Program-made: the position numbers and the translations under genes
Source: Acidimicrobiales bacterium
Lineage (GTDB): Bacteria; Actinomycetota; Acidimicrobiia; Acidimicrobiales; AC-14
Direction of reading: 5' to 3'
Length of the DNA stretch: 64,000 nt
Assembly (NCBI GenBank): GCA_025463925.1
Contig: JAODBK010000079.1
Location: 1-64,000, forward strand
Shown here: piece by piece, positions 32,039 through 41,639 of the stretch
Numbering within the stretch: the first letter of the stretch is position 1
Layout: every line of letters starts with the position of its first letter
Notes under the pieces: generated by a model
What the model was told of the DNA's origin: nothing
Database searches by the model: none
What the model saw: the letters and a program-made list of their open reading frames with translations, nothing else

Positions 32039-33286
32039 ATGGCCAGGCGGACACGTGCGCTCGGGGGCATCGCCGGCGTTGCCGCCTTCGCGGCGCTGAT
32101 CGGTGGTCCGGCCCGCGCCACCGCACCGGTGGCGGCCCCGTTCCGTGCGCCGGTGGTCATCAGCGACATCGACACCGGCGAGCCCGGCGTCGACATCGCC
32201 ACTGACGGGACGATCTACGTGAACGCGCCGGCCAGCGTCTTCGCGCCCAGTTACGTGTGGCGCTCGGGCGACGGCGCCCACTGGGTGCTCACGCCCGCCG
32301 GGGCGCGGGCGACTGCGCCAGGCGGCGGCGACTCGGACATCGCGGTCGACCCGCAGGGGGTGGTCTACATGACCGACCTCTACCTCGGCAGCGCCGCGGT
32401 CTCGTCGTCCACCAACCGGGCCCAGACGTGGACGACGAACGCCGTCCAAGGAACGCTCGTGCAGGACCGGCAATGGATCGCGACGACCGGCCGCGGCGTC
32501 GTGTACCACGTCACCCATCAGTTCCCGACCGGGTTGGTGGTGACGAAGTCGACCAACGGCGGCCGGACGTTCCTGTCGTCGACCGTCGCGGCCACGCCGC
32601 TCGACCAGACCGGCTGCGAGTGCCAGCCGGGGACGATGGTCGCGTTGCCCGGCGTCGCCGCGGGTGGCGACAAGGTCGGCGTGATCTACGCCACGTCGAC
32701 CGGTGGCATGAAGTTCGCCCGATCGACCAATGGCGCCGCCACGTTCAAGAACGTCACGGTGTCGCCACCGTCCAGCGCCGACACGACGGTCGCCATGCCG
32801 GTCGTCGCGTCGCGCGGCGGCGATGACCTCGTCGCGGTGTGGCAGGAGACGTTCGCCGCCGGCAGTCGCGTGCAGCTCTCACGGTCGGGCGACTTCGGTC
32901 GCAGCTGGACGCCGCCGGTCACGATCGTCAGTGGCGGCACGTCGCTTTATCCGTGGGTCGACGGCCGCGGCGGCAAGGTCGCGGTCTCGCTGTACCACAC
33001 CGACGCCGTGAGATCGCCGGACCTCATGCCGAAGGGCACGCCGTGGTACGAGACCTATCTCGAGAGCACCGACGGCGGGGCGACGTTCACCGCGACCCGC
33101 GTGCTCGATGCGATCCCCGTGAAGACCGGGCCGATCTGCACCGCCGGCGTCACCTGCGAATCGAACCGCGAGCTGCTCGACTTCCAGTCCGTCGCCATCG
33201 ACCCGGCGGGCCGCGCCAACGTGGCGTGGACGCGGTCGATCGACAACGCCGTCAACACCGAGATTCGCTTCGCCCGCCAGCTCTGA
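32039..33286 (+). CDS. Secreted BNR/Asp-box repeat protein
   Basis: 415 residues with a Sec signal peptide (to about residue 28). At least six Asp-box-like motifs recur: SGDGAHWV, STNRAQTW, STNGGRTF, STNGAATF, SGDFGRSW and STDGGATF. They predict a beta-propeller of the sialidase/photosystem-assembly type. The catalytic arginine triad of true sialidases is not evident, so an enzymatic role is uncertain. ATG 32039 lies 34 bases after the debranching gene, possibly co-transcribed. Confidence 0.75.
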   Translation: MARRTRALGGIAGVAAFAALIGGPARATAPVAAPFRAPVVISDIDTGEPGVDIATDGTIYVNAPASVFAPSYVWRSGDGAHWVLTPAGARATAPGGGDSDIAVDPQGVVYMTDLYLGSAAVSSSTNRAQTWTTNAVQGTLVQDRQWIATTGRGVVYHVTHQFPTGLVVTKSTNGGRTFLSSTVAATPLDQTGCECQPGTMVALPGVAAGGDKVGVIYATSTGGMKFARSTNGAATFKNVTVSPPSSADTTVAMPVVASRGGDDLVAVWQETFAAGSRVQLSRSGDFGRSWTPPVTIVSGGTSLYPWVDGRGGKVAVSLYHTDAVRSPDLMPKGTPWYETYLESTDGGATFTATRVLDAIPVKTGPICTAGVTCESNRELLDFQSVAIDPAGRANVAWTRSIDNAVNTEIRFARQL

Positions 33287-33287
33287 A

Positions 33288-33317
33288 TTTCGACACGCAC
33301 TCGTTCGGGTGCCGAAA
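33288..33317. terminator. Bidirectional terminator-like hairpin
   Basis: TTTCG-A-CAC and GTG-C-CGAAA pair across a 12-base loop between two convergent genes. The A and T tracts at its ends allow termination in both directions. Confidence 0.55.
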
Positions 33318-33321
33318 CGGG

Positions 33322-33936
33322 CTACCAGCCCCGGTCGATCCACTCCTGGAGGTGCGGGCGCTCGTCGCCGATGGTGGTGTCGGCGCCGTGGCCGGGCAGC
33401 ACGATGGTGTCCGCCGCCAGTTTCGAGAACAGCCGGTCGTCGATCGAGCGGATGATCGTCGCGAAGTCGCCGCCCTCGAACTTGGTCGCCCCGGGCCCGC
33501 CCGGGAACAGGGTGTCGCCCGACAGGAGCACCGGCGAGCCCTCCACCACGAAGCACATCGACCCCGCGGTGTGGCCGGGCGTCAGGACCGTCCGGAGCCG
33601 CAGGCGCCCGACCTCGATGACGGTGTCGTCCTCCAGGACGAAGTCGTACGACGGCAGCATGGCGGCGTCCGCGGCGGTGATGCCGACCTCGTAGCCGGCG
33701 TCGCGCACCGCGGGTACCGCTTGGATGTGGTCCCAGTGGCCGTGGGTCTCGAGGACCTTGCGGACGCCGAGCGCCTGGCACAGCTCGAGCAGCCGCTCGT
33801 GCTCGTTGGCCGCGTCGAGGAGCACGGAGTCGCCGGTCTCGCGGCAACGGACGATGTAGACGTTGTTGTCCATCGGGCCGACGGAGACCTTGGTGATCTC
33901 GGCCTGAGTGTCGCGGAAGTGGGGCTCGGGATGCAT
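33322..33936 (-). CDS. Metallo-beta-lactamase-fold hydrolase (glyoxalase II-like)
   Basis: 204 residues with the zinc motif THGHWDH near residue 64. Further ligands are in LTPGHTAGS and LSGDTLFPGGPG, and a final LPGHGADT. Such small MBL proteins hydrolyse thioesters such as lactoylglutathione analogues. The start overlaps a TetR-like inverted repeat (33938-33951), and the divergent gene is an acyl-CoA dehydrogenase, suggesting shared control in acyl-thioester metabolism. Confidence 0.88.
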   Translation of the reverse strand: MHPEPHFRDTQAEITKVSVGPMDNNVYIVRCRETGDSVLLDAANEHERLLELCQALGVRKVLETHGHWDHIQAVPAVRDAGYEVGITAADAAMLPSYDFVLEDDTVIEVGRLRLRTVLTPGHTAGSMCFVVEGSPVLLSGDTLFPGGPGATKFEGGDFATIIRSIDDRLFSKLAADTIVLPGHGADTTIGDERPHLQEWIDRGW

Positions 33937-33937
33937 C

Positions 33938-33951
33938 TTGACCGCCCGGTC
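33938..33951. promoter_or_regulatory. TetR-type inverted repeat, copy 2
   Basis: TTGACCGcCCGGTC, i.e. GACCG-cc-CGGTC with 5-bp arms, begins 1 base upstream of the MBL start codon and lies in the divergent region to the acyl-CoA dehydrogenase. The core matches the repeat at 21684. Confidence 0.5.
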
Positions 33952-33996
33952 TAGTAAAAACGGTGAACCCTGTGAGTCTAGGGAGAAGAGGCCTCA

Positions 33997-35112
33997 GTGA
34001 ACTTCGCCTTCAGCGAGGAGCAGGAAGAGCTCCGCAAAACGGTCCGCAGCTTTCTCGAGGGCAAGTCGCCGTCGGCCGAGGTCCGGCGGCTGATGGACAC
34101 CACCGAGGGCTACGACCCGGCGGTGTGGAAGCAGATGGGTGAGCAGCTCGGGCTGCAGGGCCTCGCCATCCCGGAGGAGTACGGCGGGTCGGGCTACACC
34201 TACGTCGAGCTCGGCGTGGTGCTCGAGGAGATGGGCCGGGCGCTGCTCTGCGCGCCGTACTTCGCCACCGTGGCCCTCGCCACCAACGCCATCCTGCACT
34301 CGGGCGACGACGCCGCCAAGAAGGAGCTGCTTCCGGGCATCGCCTCGGGCGAGACGATCGCGACCCTCGCGTTCACCGAGGACTCCGGCCGGTGGGACGC
34401 CGAGGGCATCACGCTCCAGGCCACCAAGTCGGGGGACGGCTACACCCTCGACGGCCACAAGATGTTCGTGCTCGACGGCCACACCGCCGACTTGATCGTC
34501 GTCGCCGGCCGGACGCCGGAGGGCATCAGCCTCTTCACGGTCGCCGGTGACGCCGCCGGTCTCACCCGCACGCCGCTGTCGACGATGGACCAGACCCGCA
34601 AGCAGGCCCGATTGGAGTTCGCGGGCACGCCGGCCAAGCTGCTGGGCTCGGAGGGCAAGGGTTGGGACACGCTGAACCGGGTGCTCGACCTGGCCGCGGT
34701 CGCGCTGGCCGCCGAGCAGGTCGGCGGCGCGCAGAAGGTGCTGGAGATGTCCGTGGAGTACGCCAAGGTGCGGGTGCAGTTCGGCCGGCCGATCGGCTCG
34801 TTCCAGGCCATCAAGCACAAGTGCGCCGACATGCTGCTCGAGGTCGAGTCGGCCAAGTCGGCGGCGTACTACGCCATGTGGGCCGCGTCCGAACTGAACG
34901 ACGAGCTGCCCACGGTGGCGTCACTGGCGAAGGCGTACTGCTCCGACGCCTACTTCCACGCCGCCGCCGAGAACATCCAGATCCACGGCGGCATCGGCTT
35001 CACCTGGGAGCACGACGCCCACCTGTACTTCAAGCGGGCCAAGTCCTCCGAGCTGTTCCTGGGTGATCCCACGTACCACCGTGAGCTTCTCGCCCAGCGC
35101 ATCGGCATCTGA
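33997..35112 (+). CDS. Acyl-CoA dehydrogenase
   Basis: 371-residue FAD enzyme of the acyl-CoA dehydrogenase family. N-terminal helices (FSEEQEELRKTVRSFLE) and LGLQGLAIPEEYGGSG are typical. The FAD-binding stretch TLAFTEDSG is partially altered. The C-terminus contains VQFGRPIGSFQAIKHKCADM and the signature IQIHGGIGFTWEHDAHLYFKRA. It introduces a 2,3 double bond in a fatty or steroid-side-chain acyl-CoA. GTG 33997 follows AGGGAGAAGAGG. Such genes often pair with a second subunit; none is adjacent. Confidence 0.92.
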   Translation: MNFAFSEEQEELRKTVRSFLEGKSPSAEVRRLMDTTEGYDPAVWKQMGEQLGLQGLAIPEEYGGSGYTYVELGVVLEEMGRALLCAPYFATVALATNAILHSGDDAAKKELLPGIASGETIATLAFTEDSGRWDAEGITLQATKSGDGYTLDGHKMFVLDGHTADLIVVAGRTPEGISLFTVAGDAAGLTRTPLSTMDQTRKQARLEFAGTPAKLLGSEGKGWDTLNRVLDLAAVALAAEQVGGAQKVLEMSVEYAKVRVQFGRPIGSFQAIKHKCADMLLEVESAKSAAYYAMWAASELNDELPTVASLAKAYCSDAYFHAAAENIQIHGGIGFTWEHDAHLYFKRAKSSELFLGDPTYHRELLAQRIGI

Positions 35113-35320
35113 TTTGACGGTGTCGAACTAGTCCGGTCTCACTATTGCGGGCGGCTCATGAGATCCGTACCGTCGGGACACCAGGGGCAGGGACGGCAAT
35201 CCGCCGGCATGGGGCCTGGTTTGGAGGGGTTGGGGTGTTGGCTCGCGGCACGGCGGACTCGGCACGCGTCGTAGGCGCATGCCCTCCTGACCCGGCAATC
35301 GGACGAGGAGCGCGCGCGAC
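35113..35320. other. 208-bp untranslated region before the giant adhesin
   Basis: Contains TTGACG at 35114-35119 as a possible -35 element and a G-rich tract (35211-35240). No gene or recognisable riboswitch was found. GAGGAG at 35308 serves the downstream start. Confidence 0.3.
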
Positions 35321-38300
35321 ATGAAGACCGCCCGGATCGGACCGGCCCTCGTGGCCGCGCTGACGACTGCCGGCTCCTTGACCGGCATGCTCGCCTCGTC
35401 ACCTCCTGCACACGCCGCGGCGTGCATCGCCGTCACAACGACGGCCGACAGCGGCACCGGATCCCTGCGCCAGGCCATCATCGACGCCAACGCGGCCGCC
35501 GGCGCCGACACGATCTGCTTCAGCATCCCCGTCTCCGGTGCGCACACCATCGCCCCGGTCACCGCCCTTCCGACGATCACGGACCCGGTCACCATCGACG
35601 GGACGACGCAATCGGGATTCACCGCGACACCCGTGATCGAGCTGTCGGGCGCCAACATCGCCGGGGTGGCGAACGGCCTCGACTTCCAGGCCGGGTCGGC
35701 GGCCTCGACCGTGCTGGCGCTCGTCGTGAACCGGTTCGGTGGGATCGGCGTGAACTTCGCCAGCATCAACGGCAAGATCGCCGGCAGCTACGTGGGCCTC
35801 GACCAAACGGGCGCGGTCGCGTTCGGCAACGGAACCGGGGTCAAGGTCGCCACCGGCGTGACCGGCGCGGCCATCGCGCCAACGGATCCCCTCGGCGGCA
35901 ACGTCATCTCCGGCAACGGGGTGGGCGTCGACCTGTCGGGCGACACCAACGTGGTCGCCGGCAACCGGATCGGCACCAACGCGGCCGGCGGCGCGCCGGT
36001 GGGCAACACCATCGCAGGCATCAGCGTCACCGGCGACAGCAACACCATCGGCGGCTCGACCGGCAGCAACCAGATCTCCGGCAACAGCGCGGCCAACGCC
36101 GTCGGCGTGGTCGTGAGTGGGTCGGCGGCCTCGACCCTCGTCCAGGGCAACACCGTCGGGCTCAACGCCGGCGGGACGGTCGCGCTCCCCAACGACACCG
36201 GCGTCTCGGTCACCGGGGGCAGCGGCACCAGCATCGGTGGCACCGACCCGAGTGACACCAACATGATCTCGGGCAACTCCCACGCCGGCGTCTCGGTGAG
36301 CGGTGGCACCGGGCTCCTGCTGGCCGGCAACCGCATCGGCACCAGCGCCGACGGCCAGTCGGCGGTCGGCAACGGCGAGGGCGTCCGAGTCTCGACCGAC
36401 ACCGTCACGGTCGGCGGCTCGGCTGGCTCGTTCACGAACGTGATCTCTGGCAACACCGGCCCCGGCGTGCACCTGGCGGGGACGGGCGCGAACGCCGTCC
36501 ACGTCGTCGGCAACCTCATCGGCACCAAGCCGGTGTCCGGGCCCGGGAGCCCCGCCCCGCTCGGCAACCACACCGGCGTGCTGGTCGACGGCGGCGCTCA
36601 CGACAATGTCATCGGCGGTACCGGTGGCAACGACGGCAACACGATCGCGGCCGCCAACGGTGCACCCACCGAGGCCTACGGCGTGATCCTCGCCGGCGAC
36701 GGCAACATGGTCGAGGGCAACGGGATCGGGTCCGACTCCAACAGCGCGACCAACTTGGGCAACGCCACCGGTGGTGTGCTCATCAGCGGCTCGAACAACA
36801 CCATCGGCGGAACGCTCGCCGCGAGTCGAAACATGATTTCCGGGAACGGCGCCGGCAGCGGTGGCGTGGGCGGCATCCGCATTCAAGGGGCGTCGACGAC
36901 GCCCACCGGCAACGTCATCGCCGGCAACCGCATCGGGACGACCTCGAACGGCAACGGCGCGTTGGCCAACACCGGCGCGGGCGTCTCGATCGTGGCGCCC
37001 GCAGCCGTCAACACCATCGGCGGGACCGACCCCGGCGCGTCGAACCAGATCTCCGGCAACACCGGCGACGGCGTGTCCGCCTCGGGCGTGAACGGCACCA
37101 TCATCGAGGGTGATCTCATCGGCACCGACGCCGCCGGCACCGGTTCGGTGGCCAACGGCGGCGCCGGGGTCCGCCTCGACAACGCCAACACCAGCACCGT
37201 CGGCGGCGTGGTCGCCGGGGCCGCGAACACGATCGCGCACAACACCGGCATCGGGGTCGTCGTCTCGGGCTCGTCGGTCAGTGACACGATCAGCGGCAAC
37301 TCCATCGATGCGAACGGTGGGTTGGGCATCGACCTCGGACCCGCGGGCATCACGCTGAACGACGACAAGGATGTCGACGCCGGCGCCAACGGCCTCCAGA
37401 ACTACCCCGTGATCACCTCGGCGACCGAGAACGGGACCGGGGACGACACCATCAACGGCACCCTCAACAGCACGCCGGCCAAGTCGTTCACCATCGAGCT
37501 GTTCGCCAGCACCACCAAGGATCCGTCCGGCAACGGGGAGGGCGCCACCTACTTGGGCACCGTGAACCCGGCGGCCACCGACGGGTCGGGCAACACCAGC
37601 TTCAGCGCGCCGTTCCCGGGCGGCAACCTCGCCGGGAAGTGGATCACCGCCACTGCGACTCGCAACGACACTGGCGACACGTCGGAGTTCTCGACCGCAG
37701 TCCAGGTGTCGGGCCCGGCGGACCACTTCAGCGTGGTCACGCCGCCGTTCGCGGCCGCCGGCTCGTCGTTCACCTTCACCGTGACGGCACTCGACGCGGG
37801 CGGCCGCGTGGCCAACGACTACGCCGGCACCGTCACCTTCAGCTCCACCGACGGCAGCGCGACGTTGCCGGGCGACTACACCTTCACCGGCGGAGACGCC
37901 GGCAGCCACACGTTCTCGGCCACCTACGCGACGCCGGGGAACCAGACCATCACCGCCACCGACAACGTGACCGCGAGCATCAACGGCACGTCGAACAGCA
38001 CCGCGGTGACGCCGGTCGGGAGCGTCGCGACCCACCTGGACGTGAGCGCGCCGCCGGCGGCCACGGCGGGCACGCCGATCTCGTTCACGGTGACGGCCCT
38101 CGACGCCCTGAACCAGGTCGTCACCGGCTACACGAACACCGTGCAGTTCTCGTCCACCGACGGCAGCGCCACCCTCCCTGGCAATTATTCCTTCGTGGCC
38201 GGGGACCACGGCGTGCACACCTTCGGCGCGACGTTGCGGACTTCGGGGTCGAAGACCATCACCGCGACGCAGACGCCGCTCACGGCGGTGACGGGCACGT

Positions 38301-41101
38301 CGGGCGCGATCGTCGTCGCGCCGGCCCCCGCCAACCACTTCACCGACGACGCCACCGGGACGGCGACGGCCGGCACGCCGTTCACCCTGAATGTCACCGC
38401 TCGCGACCAGTTCGGCAACATCGCCACTGATTACAGCGGAACCGTCCACTTCACCTCGAGTGATGCTTTCGCCAGTCTGCCGGACGACTACACGTTCACG
38501 ACCGGCGGCGGCGCCGACAACGGCGTGCACGGCTTCAGCGTCACGCTCAACACCGCCCCGACGCGCACGCTCACCTATCAAGACGTCGGCCACCCGTCGA
38601 TGAAGGTGACGCACACCTACACGATCACTCCCGGCCCCGCGGTGAACCTCGTCGTGGACGGCCCGGCTTCGGCGACGGCCGGCTCCGCGGTCAGCATCAC
38701 CGTGACCGCGGTCGACAGCCACGGCAACACCGCGACCGGCTACGCCGGCACCGTGCACTTCACGTCGTCGGACGGCGCGGCCACCCTGCCGGCGAACTAC
38801 ACCTTCACCGGTGCCGGAGCCGGCAAGGACAACGGCGTCCACACCTTCAGCGTCACCTTCAAGACGGCGGGTTCGCAGACCGTCACCGCCACCGACACGA
38901 TCACCTCGTCGATCACCGGCAGCCACGGGCTGCTCGTGAACCCGGGTGCCGCGACCCATTACACCGTGACTGCGCCTTCAACGTCGGTGAGCGGCTCACC
39001 GTTCGGCATCACGGTCACCGCGCTGGACGCCAACAACAACGTCGCGACGGGATACACCGGCCGGGCGCACTTCACCTCGTCCGACGGCGCCGCCACGCTG
39101 CCGGGCGACTACACGTTCGAGACCGGCGATCACGGCGCGCACACCTTCCCCGACGGCGTGACCCTGCGCACCGTCGGCACCAAGACCGTGACCGCCACCG
39201 ATACGGTCACCGCGTCCATCACCGGGCAGGCCTCGGTCGACGTGACGCCGGCCGCCGGCGAGCACCTGGTGGTGTCGGCTCCGGCCACCGCGACCTCGGG
39301 CTCGTCGATCTCGGTGACGGTGACCGCCACGACCTCGGGCGGCGCGACCGACACGGGGTACACCGGGACCGTGCACTTCACCTCGTCCGACGGCGCCGCG
39401 ACGCTGCCGGCGGATTACGCCTTCGTCGGTGGCGATGCCGGCACCAAGACGTTCAGCGTCACGCTCAAGACCGCGGGCAACCAGACCGTCACGGCAACCG
39501 ACACGTCGAACAGCTCGATCACCGGTACGAGCGGCACGATCGCGGTCTCGCCCGGCCCGGCGAGCTCGATCACCGTCGTCGCGCCGACCTCGGCTTCTGC
39601 GGGTACCCCGTTCACCTTCTCGATCACCATCAAGGACACGTCCGGCAACACCGTCACGAGCTACGGCGGGACGGTCCACTTCACGTCGAGCGACGGGGCC
39701 GCGGTGAAGCCGGCCGATTATCCGTTCGTGGCCGGCGACAACGGCGCGCACACCTTCACCAACGGCGCCACGCTCTTCACCGCGGGGCCACAGACGATCA
39801 CTGCGACGGACACGGTGACGGGTTCGATCACCGGCACCAGTGGCCCGATCGCGGTGACTGCGCCGGGCCCGGCGACCCACTTCGTCGTCGTCGCCCCTGC
39901 ATCAGCAACCCAGGCGGCCCCGGTGAGCGTGTCGGTCACGGCGCGCGATTCCAATGACAACGTGGCGACTGCGTACAGCGGAACGGCCCACTTCACCTCG
40001 ACCGACGGCGCGGCAACGCTGCCGGCCGACTACGCGTTCACCGGCGGGGACGCGGGAGCGCACACCTTCTCGGTGACGTTCAACACCGTGGGCAGCCAAA
40101 CGGTGACCGCGACCGACACGTCGACGGCCATCACCGGCACCAGCAACGCGGTGACCGTTGCCGCGGCCGGCGGGGGCGGAGGTGGCGGCGGCGGGCCGAC
40201 GCTGGACCCGATGAAGCGCCTGTCGGGCGACGACCGCATCCTCACCGCGATCGCGGTGTCGAAGGACAGCTTCCCGGCGGCCGGCACCGCCAATGCGGTG
40301 GTGCTCAGCCGCTCGGACGCCTTCGCCGACGCCCTCGCGGGCACTCCGCTCGCGATCGCCAAGAACGCGCCGTTGCTGCTGACGGCGCCGGGCGGCGCGA
40401 TCGACGCCCGCACATTCGGTGAAATCCAACGGGCGCTCACGCCGGGCAAGACCGTCTACATCCTCGGCGGTCCGTCGGCGGTCGATCCGTCGGTCGCGAC
40501 GGCATTGCAGAGCGCCGGCTACACCGTGGTCCGTTACCAGGGCAACAACCGCTACAGCACCGCGGCGGCGGTCGCCCACGACGGGTTGAACGACCCGCCG
40601 ACGCAGTTCCTCGCCACCGGCACCGACTTCGCCGATGCCTTGGCCGGCGGGGCCGCGGCGGCCAACGTGCCGGGCGGCGCGGTGATCCTGCTGACGAACG
40701 GCTCGACCATGGCACCGGAGACGTCGACCTACATGGCCGCGCATCCGGCGGTGGCGAAGTTCGCGCTCGGCGGACCGGCGGCGGCCGCCGATCCCACTGC
40801 GACCCCGATCGTCGGGTCCGACCGCTTCGACACGTCGGTGAAGGTCGCCACCACGTTCTTCAACCACCCGGTGGTGGTGGGCATCGCGTACGGCTTCAAC
40901 TTCCCGGATGCGCTCGCCGGCGGCACCCACATCGGCGCCAAGCACGGGCCGTTGCTGCTCACCGACACCAACGCCCTGCCGGCGAAGGTGTCGACCTACC
41001 TCACCAACGAGAAGACCAGCATCAACAGCGGCTACGGCTACGGGGGCGTCGCCGTGATCTCGAACGCGACCCTCACGGCCGCGCAGACCGCGTACACCTG
41101 A
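35321..41101 (+). CDS. Giant secreted adhesin-like protein: beta-helix, eight Ig-like repeats, three cell-wall-binding repeats
   Basis: 1926 residues. A signal peptide ends near 33 (PPAHAA). Residues 35-100 resemble the CSLREA-type start of beta-helix proteins (TGSLRQAIIDANAAAGADTI). About 100-690 is a right-handed beta-helix with repeated NxIxGN turns. About 700-800 is a linker domain. About 800-1617 contains eight repeats of about 100 residues, each with GTVHFTSSDGAATLPADYTF followed by a T(V/I)TATDT strand. A glycine run near 1617-1626 leads to three CW_binding_2 repeats (from RLSGDDRILTAIAVSK), which attach to wall polymers. It is probably a long surface fibre for adhesion or defence. GAGGAG precedes the ATG. 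Confidence 0.88.
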   Translation: MKTARIGPALVAALTTAGSLTGMLASSPPAHAAACIAVTTTADSGTGSLRQAIIDANAAAGADTICFSIPVSGAHTIAPVTALPTITDPVTIDGTTQSGFTATPVIELSGANIAGVANGLDFQAGSAASTVLALVVNRFGGIGVNFASINGKIAGSYVGLDQTGAVAFGNGTGVKVATGVTGAAIAPTDPLGGNVISGNGVGVDLSGDTNVVAGNRIGTNAAGGAPVGNTIAGISVTGDSNTIGGSTGSNQISGNSAANAVGVVVSGSAASTLVQGNTVGLNAGGTVALPNDTGVSVTGGSGTSIGGTDPSDTNMISGNSHAGVSVSGGTGLLLAGNRIGTSADGQSAVGNGEGVRVSTDTVTVGGSAGSFTNVISGNTGPGVHLAGTGANAVHVVGNLIGTKPVSGPGSPAPLGNHTGVLVDGGAHDNVIGGTGGNDGNTIAAANGAPTEAYGVILAGDGNMVEGNGIGSDSNSATNLGNATGGVLISGSNNTIGGTLAASRNMISGNGAGSGGVGGIRIQGASTTPTGNVIAGNRIGTTSNGNGALANTGAGVSIVAPAAVNTIGGTDPGASNQISGNTGDGVSASGVNGTIIEGDLIGTDAAGTGSVANGGAGVRLDNANTSTVGGVVAGAANTIAHNTGIGVVVSGSSVSDTISGNSIDANGGLGIDLGPAGITLNDDKDVDAGANGLQNYPVITSATENGTGDDTINGTLNSTPAKSFTIELFASTTKDPSGNGEGATYLGTVNPAATDGSGNTSFSAPFPGGNLAGKWITATATRNDTGDTSEFSTAVQVSGPADHFSVVTPPFAAAGSSFTFTVTALDAGGRVANDYAGTVTFSSTDGSATLPGDYTFTGGDAGSHTFSATYATPGNQTITATDNVTASINGTSNSTAVTPVGSVATHLDVSAPPAATAGTPISFTVTALDALNQVVTGYTNTVQFSSTDGSATLPGNYSFVAGDHGVHTFGATLRTSGSKTITATQTPLTAVTGTSGAIVVAPAPANHFTDDATGTATAGTPFTLNVTARDQFGNIATDYSGTVHFTSSDAFASLPDDYTFTTGGGADNGVHGFSVTLNTAPTRTLTYQDVGHPSMKVTHTYTITPGPAVNLVVDGPASATAGSAVSITVTAVDSHGNTATGYAGTVHFTSSDGAATLPANYTFTGAGAGKDNGVHTFSVTFKTAGSQTVTATDTITSSITGSHGLLVNPGAATHYTVTAPSTSVSGSPFGITVTALDANNNVATGYTGRAHFTSSDGAATLPGDYTFETGDHGAHTFPDGVTLRTVGTKTVTATDTVTASITGQASVDVTPAAGEHLVVSAPATATSGSSISVTVTATTSGGATDTGYTGTVHFTSSDGAATLPADYAFVGGDAGTKTFSVTLKTAGNQTVTATDTSNSSITGTSGTIAVSPGPASSITVVAPTSASAGTPFTFSITIKDTSGNTVTSYGGTVHFTSSDGAAVKPADYPFVAGDNGAHTFTNGATLFTAGPQTITATDTVTGSITGTSGPIAVTAPGPATHFVVVAPASATQAAPVSVSVTARDSNDNVATAYSGTAHFTSTDGAATLPADYAFTGGDAGAHTFSVTFNTVGSQTVTATDTSTAITGTSNAVTVAAAGGGGGGGGGPTLDPMKRLSGDDRILTAIAVSKDSFPAAGTANAVVLSRSDAFADALAGTPLAIAKNAPLLLTAPGGAIDARTFGEIQRALTPGKTVYILGGPSAVDPSVATALQSAGYTVVRYQGNNRYSTAAAVAHDGLNDPPTQFLATGTDFADALAGGAAAANVPGGAVILLTNGSTMAPETSTYMAAHPAVAKFALGGPAAAADPTATPIVGSDRFDTSVKVATTFFNHPVVVGIAYGFNFPDALAGGTHIGAKHGPLLLTDTNALPAKVSTYLTNEKTSINSGYGYGGVAVISNATLTAAQTAYT

Positions 41102-41113
41102 TCCGGATGACCG

Positions 41114-41139
41114 GCGGGGCCGGTGAGCGCCGGCCCCGC
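41114..41139 (+). terminator. Terminator hairpin after the giant adhesin
   Basis: GCGGGGCCGG-tgagcg-CCGGCCCCGC, a perfect 10-bp GC-rich stem 13 bases after the stop. It abuts the -10 of the next gene. Confidence 0.6.
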
Positions 41140-41145
41140 TAGGTT
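41140..41145 (+). promoter_or_regulatory. Leaderless promoter -10
   Basis: TAGGTT, 6 bases before the ATG at 41152; the terminator hairpin of the previous gene occupies the spacer region. Confidence 0.5.
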
Positions 41146-41151
41146 CTCCGC

Positions 41152-41586
41152 ATGGCGGTCGTCCTGGTGATCGTGGCCGTCGCCGCGGTGTTCGCGATCG
41201 CCGCGGTGGTCGTCGGGCGGGAGGCCCGGCGGCTGGCGGCGCAGGCGCCGCGGCCGACGTTCGACTTCGACGAGGCCGTCGAGTGGGTCTGCCGCCACGT
41301 CACCGATGACGTCGCCGCGGTCCTCAGCCCGGAGGACGTCCGCACGATCCTCAACTGGCACCTCGAGTACTTCCGCATGAAGGGCGTGTCGACCAACGGC
41401 TCGTCGGCGAGCCACGACGGCCGGGTGGTCGTGGGCGGGGCCGAGACGGTGGATTACGTGCTGGCCCGGGCCCAGGCGCTGGGGTCCCCGTACACGCCGG
41501 CGCAGGTCCACGCCGTCCTCGAGGCGCAGATGACCTATCTCGAGGCCATCGGCGCGATCGGGCCCGAGGCCGGCGGCGAGAAGTAG
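41152..41586 (+). CDS. Membrane-anchored conserved hypothetical protein
   Basis: 144 residues. One N-terminal transmembrane helix (VVLVIVAVAAVFAIAAVVV, with the ATG at 41152) is followed by a soluble, mostly helical domain containing FDFDEAVEWVCRHVTDDV and NWHLEYFRMKGV. I do not recognise a characterised family. The rest has no catalytic motif visible. Predicted leaderless mRNA. Confidence 0.7.
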   Translation: MAVVLVIVAVAAVFAIAAVVVGREARRLAAQAPRPTFDFDEAVEWVCRHVTDDVAAVLSPEDVRTILNWHLEYFRMKGVSTNGSSASHDGRVVVGGAETVDYVLARAQALGSPYTPAQVHAVLEAQMTYLEAIGAIGPEAGGEK

Positions 41587-41639
41587 CCGAAAAACGCCGT
41601 CGAAATGGTTCACGAACCGCCGCCGGCTGTGCTTTCATA

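Noticed and set aside
35113-35320. Cyclic di-GMP or cyclic di-AMP riboswitch before the adhesin gene
   Set aside because: The region is G-rich but I could not match the conserved bases of either aptamer; a covariance-model search would be needed.
35399-38959. Long minus-strand open frame (1186 codons) opposite the giant adhesin gene
   Set aside because: Its text is Arg/Gly/Asp/Val-rich with no domain, as expected for the antisense of a repetitive high-GC gene. The plus strand carries a complete signal peptide and known repeats.
37720-40170. CRISPR or tandem DNA repeat
   Set aside because: The repetition is at the protein level (about 100-residue Ig-like domains) with diverged codons and no spacer pattern.
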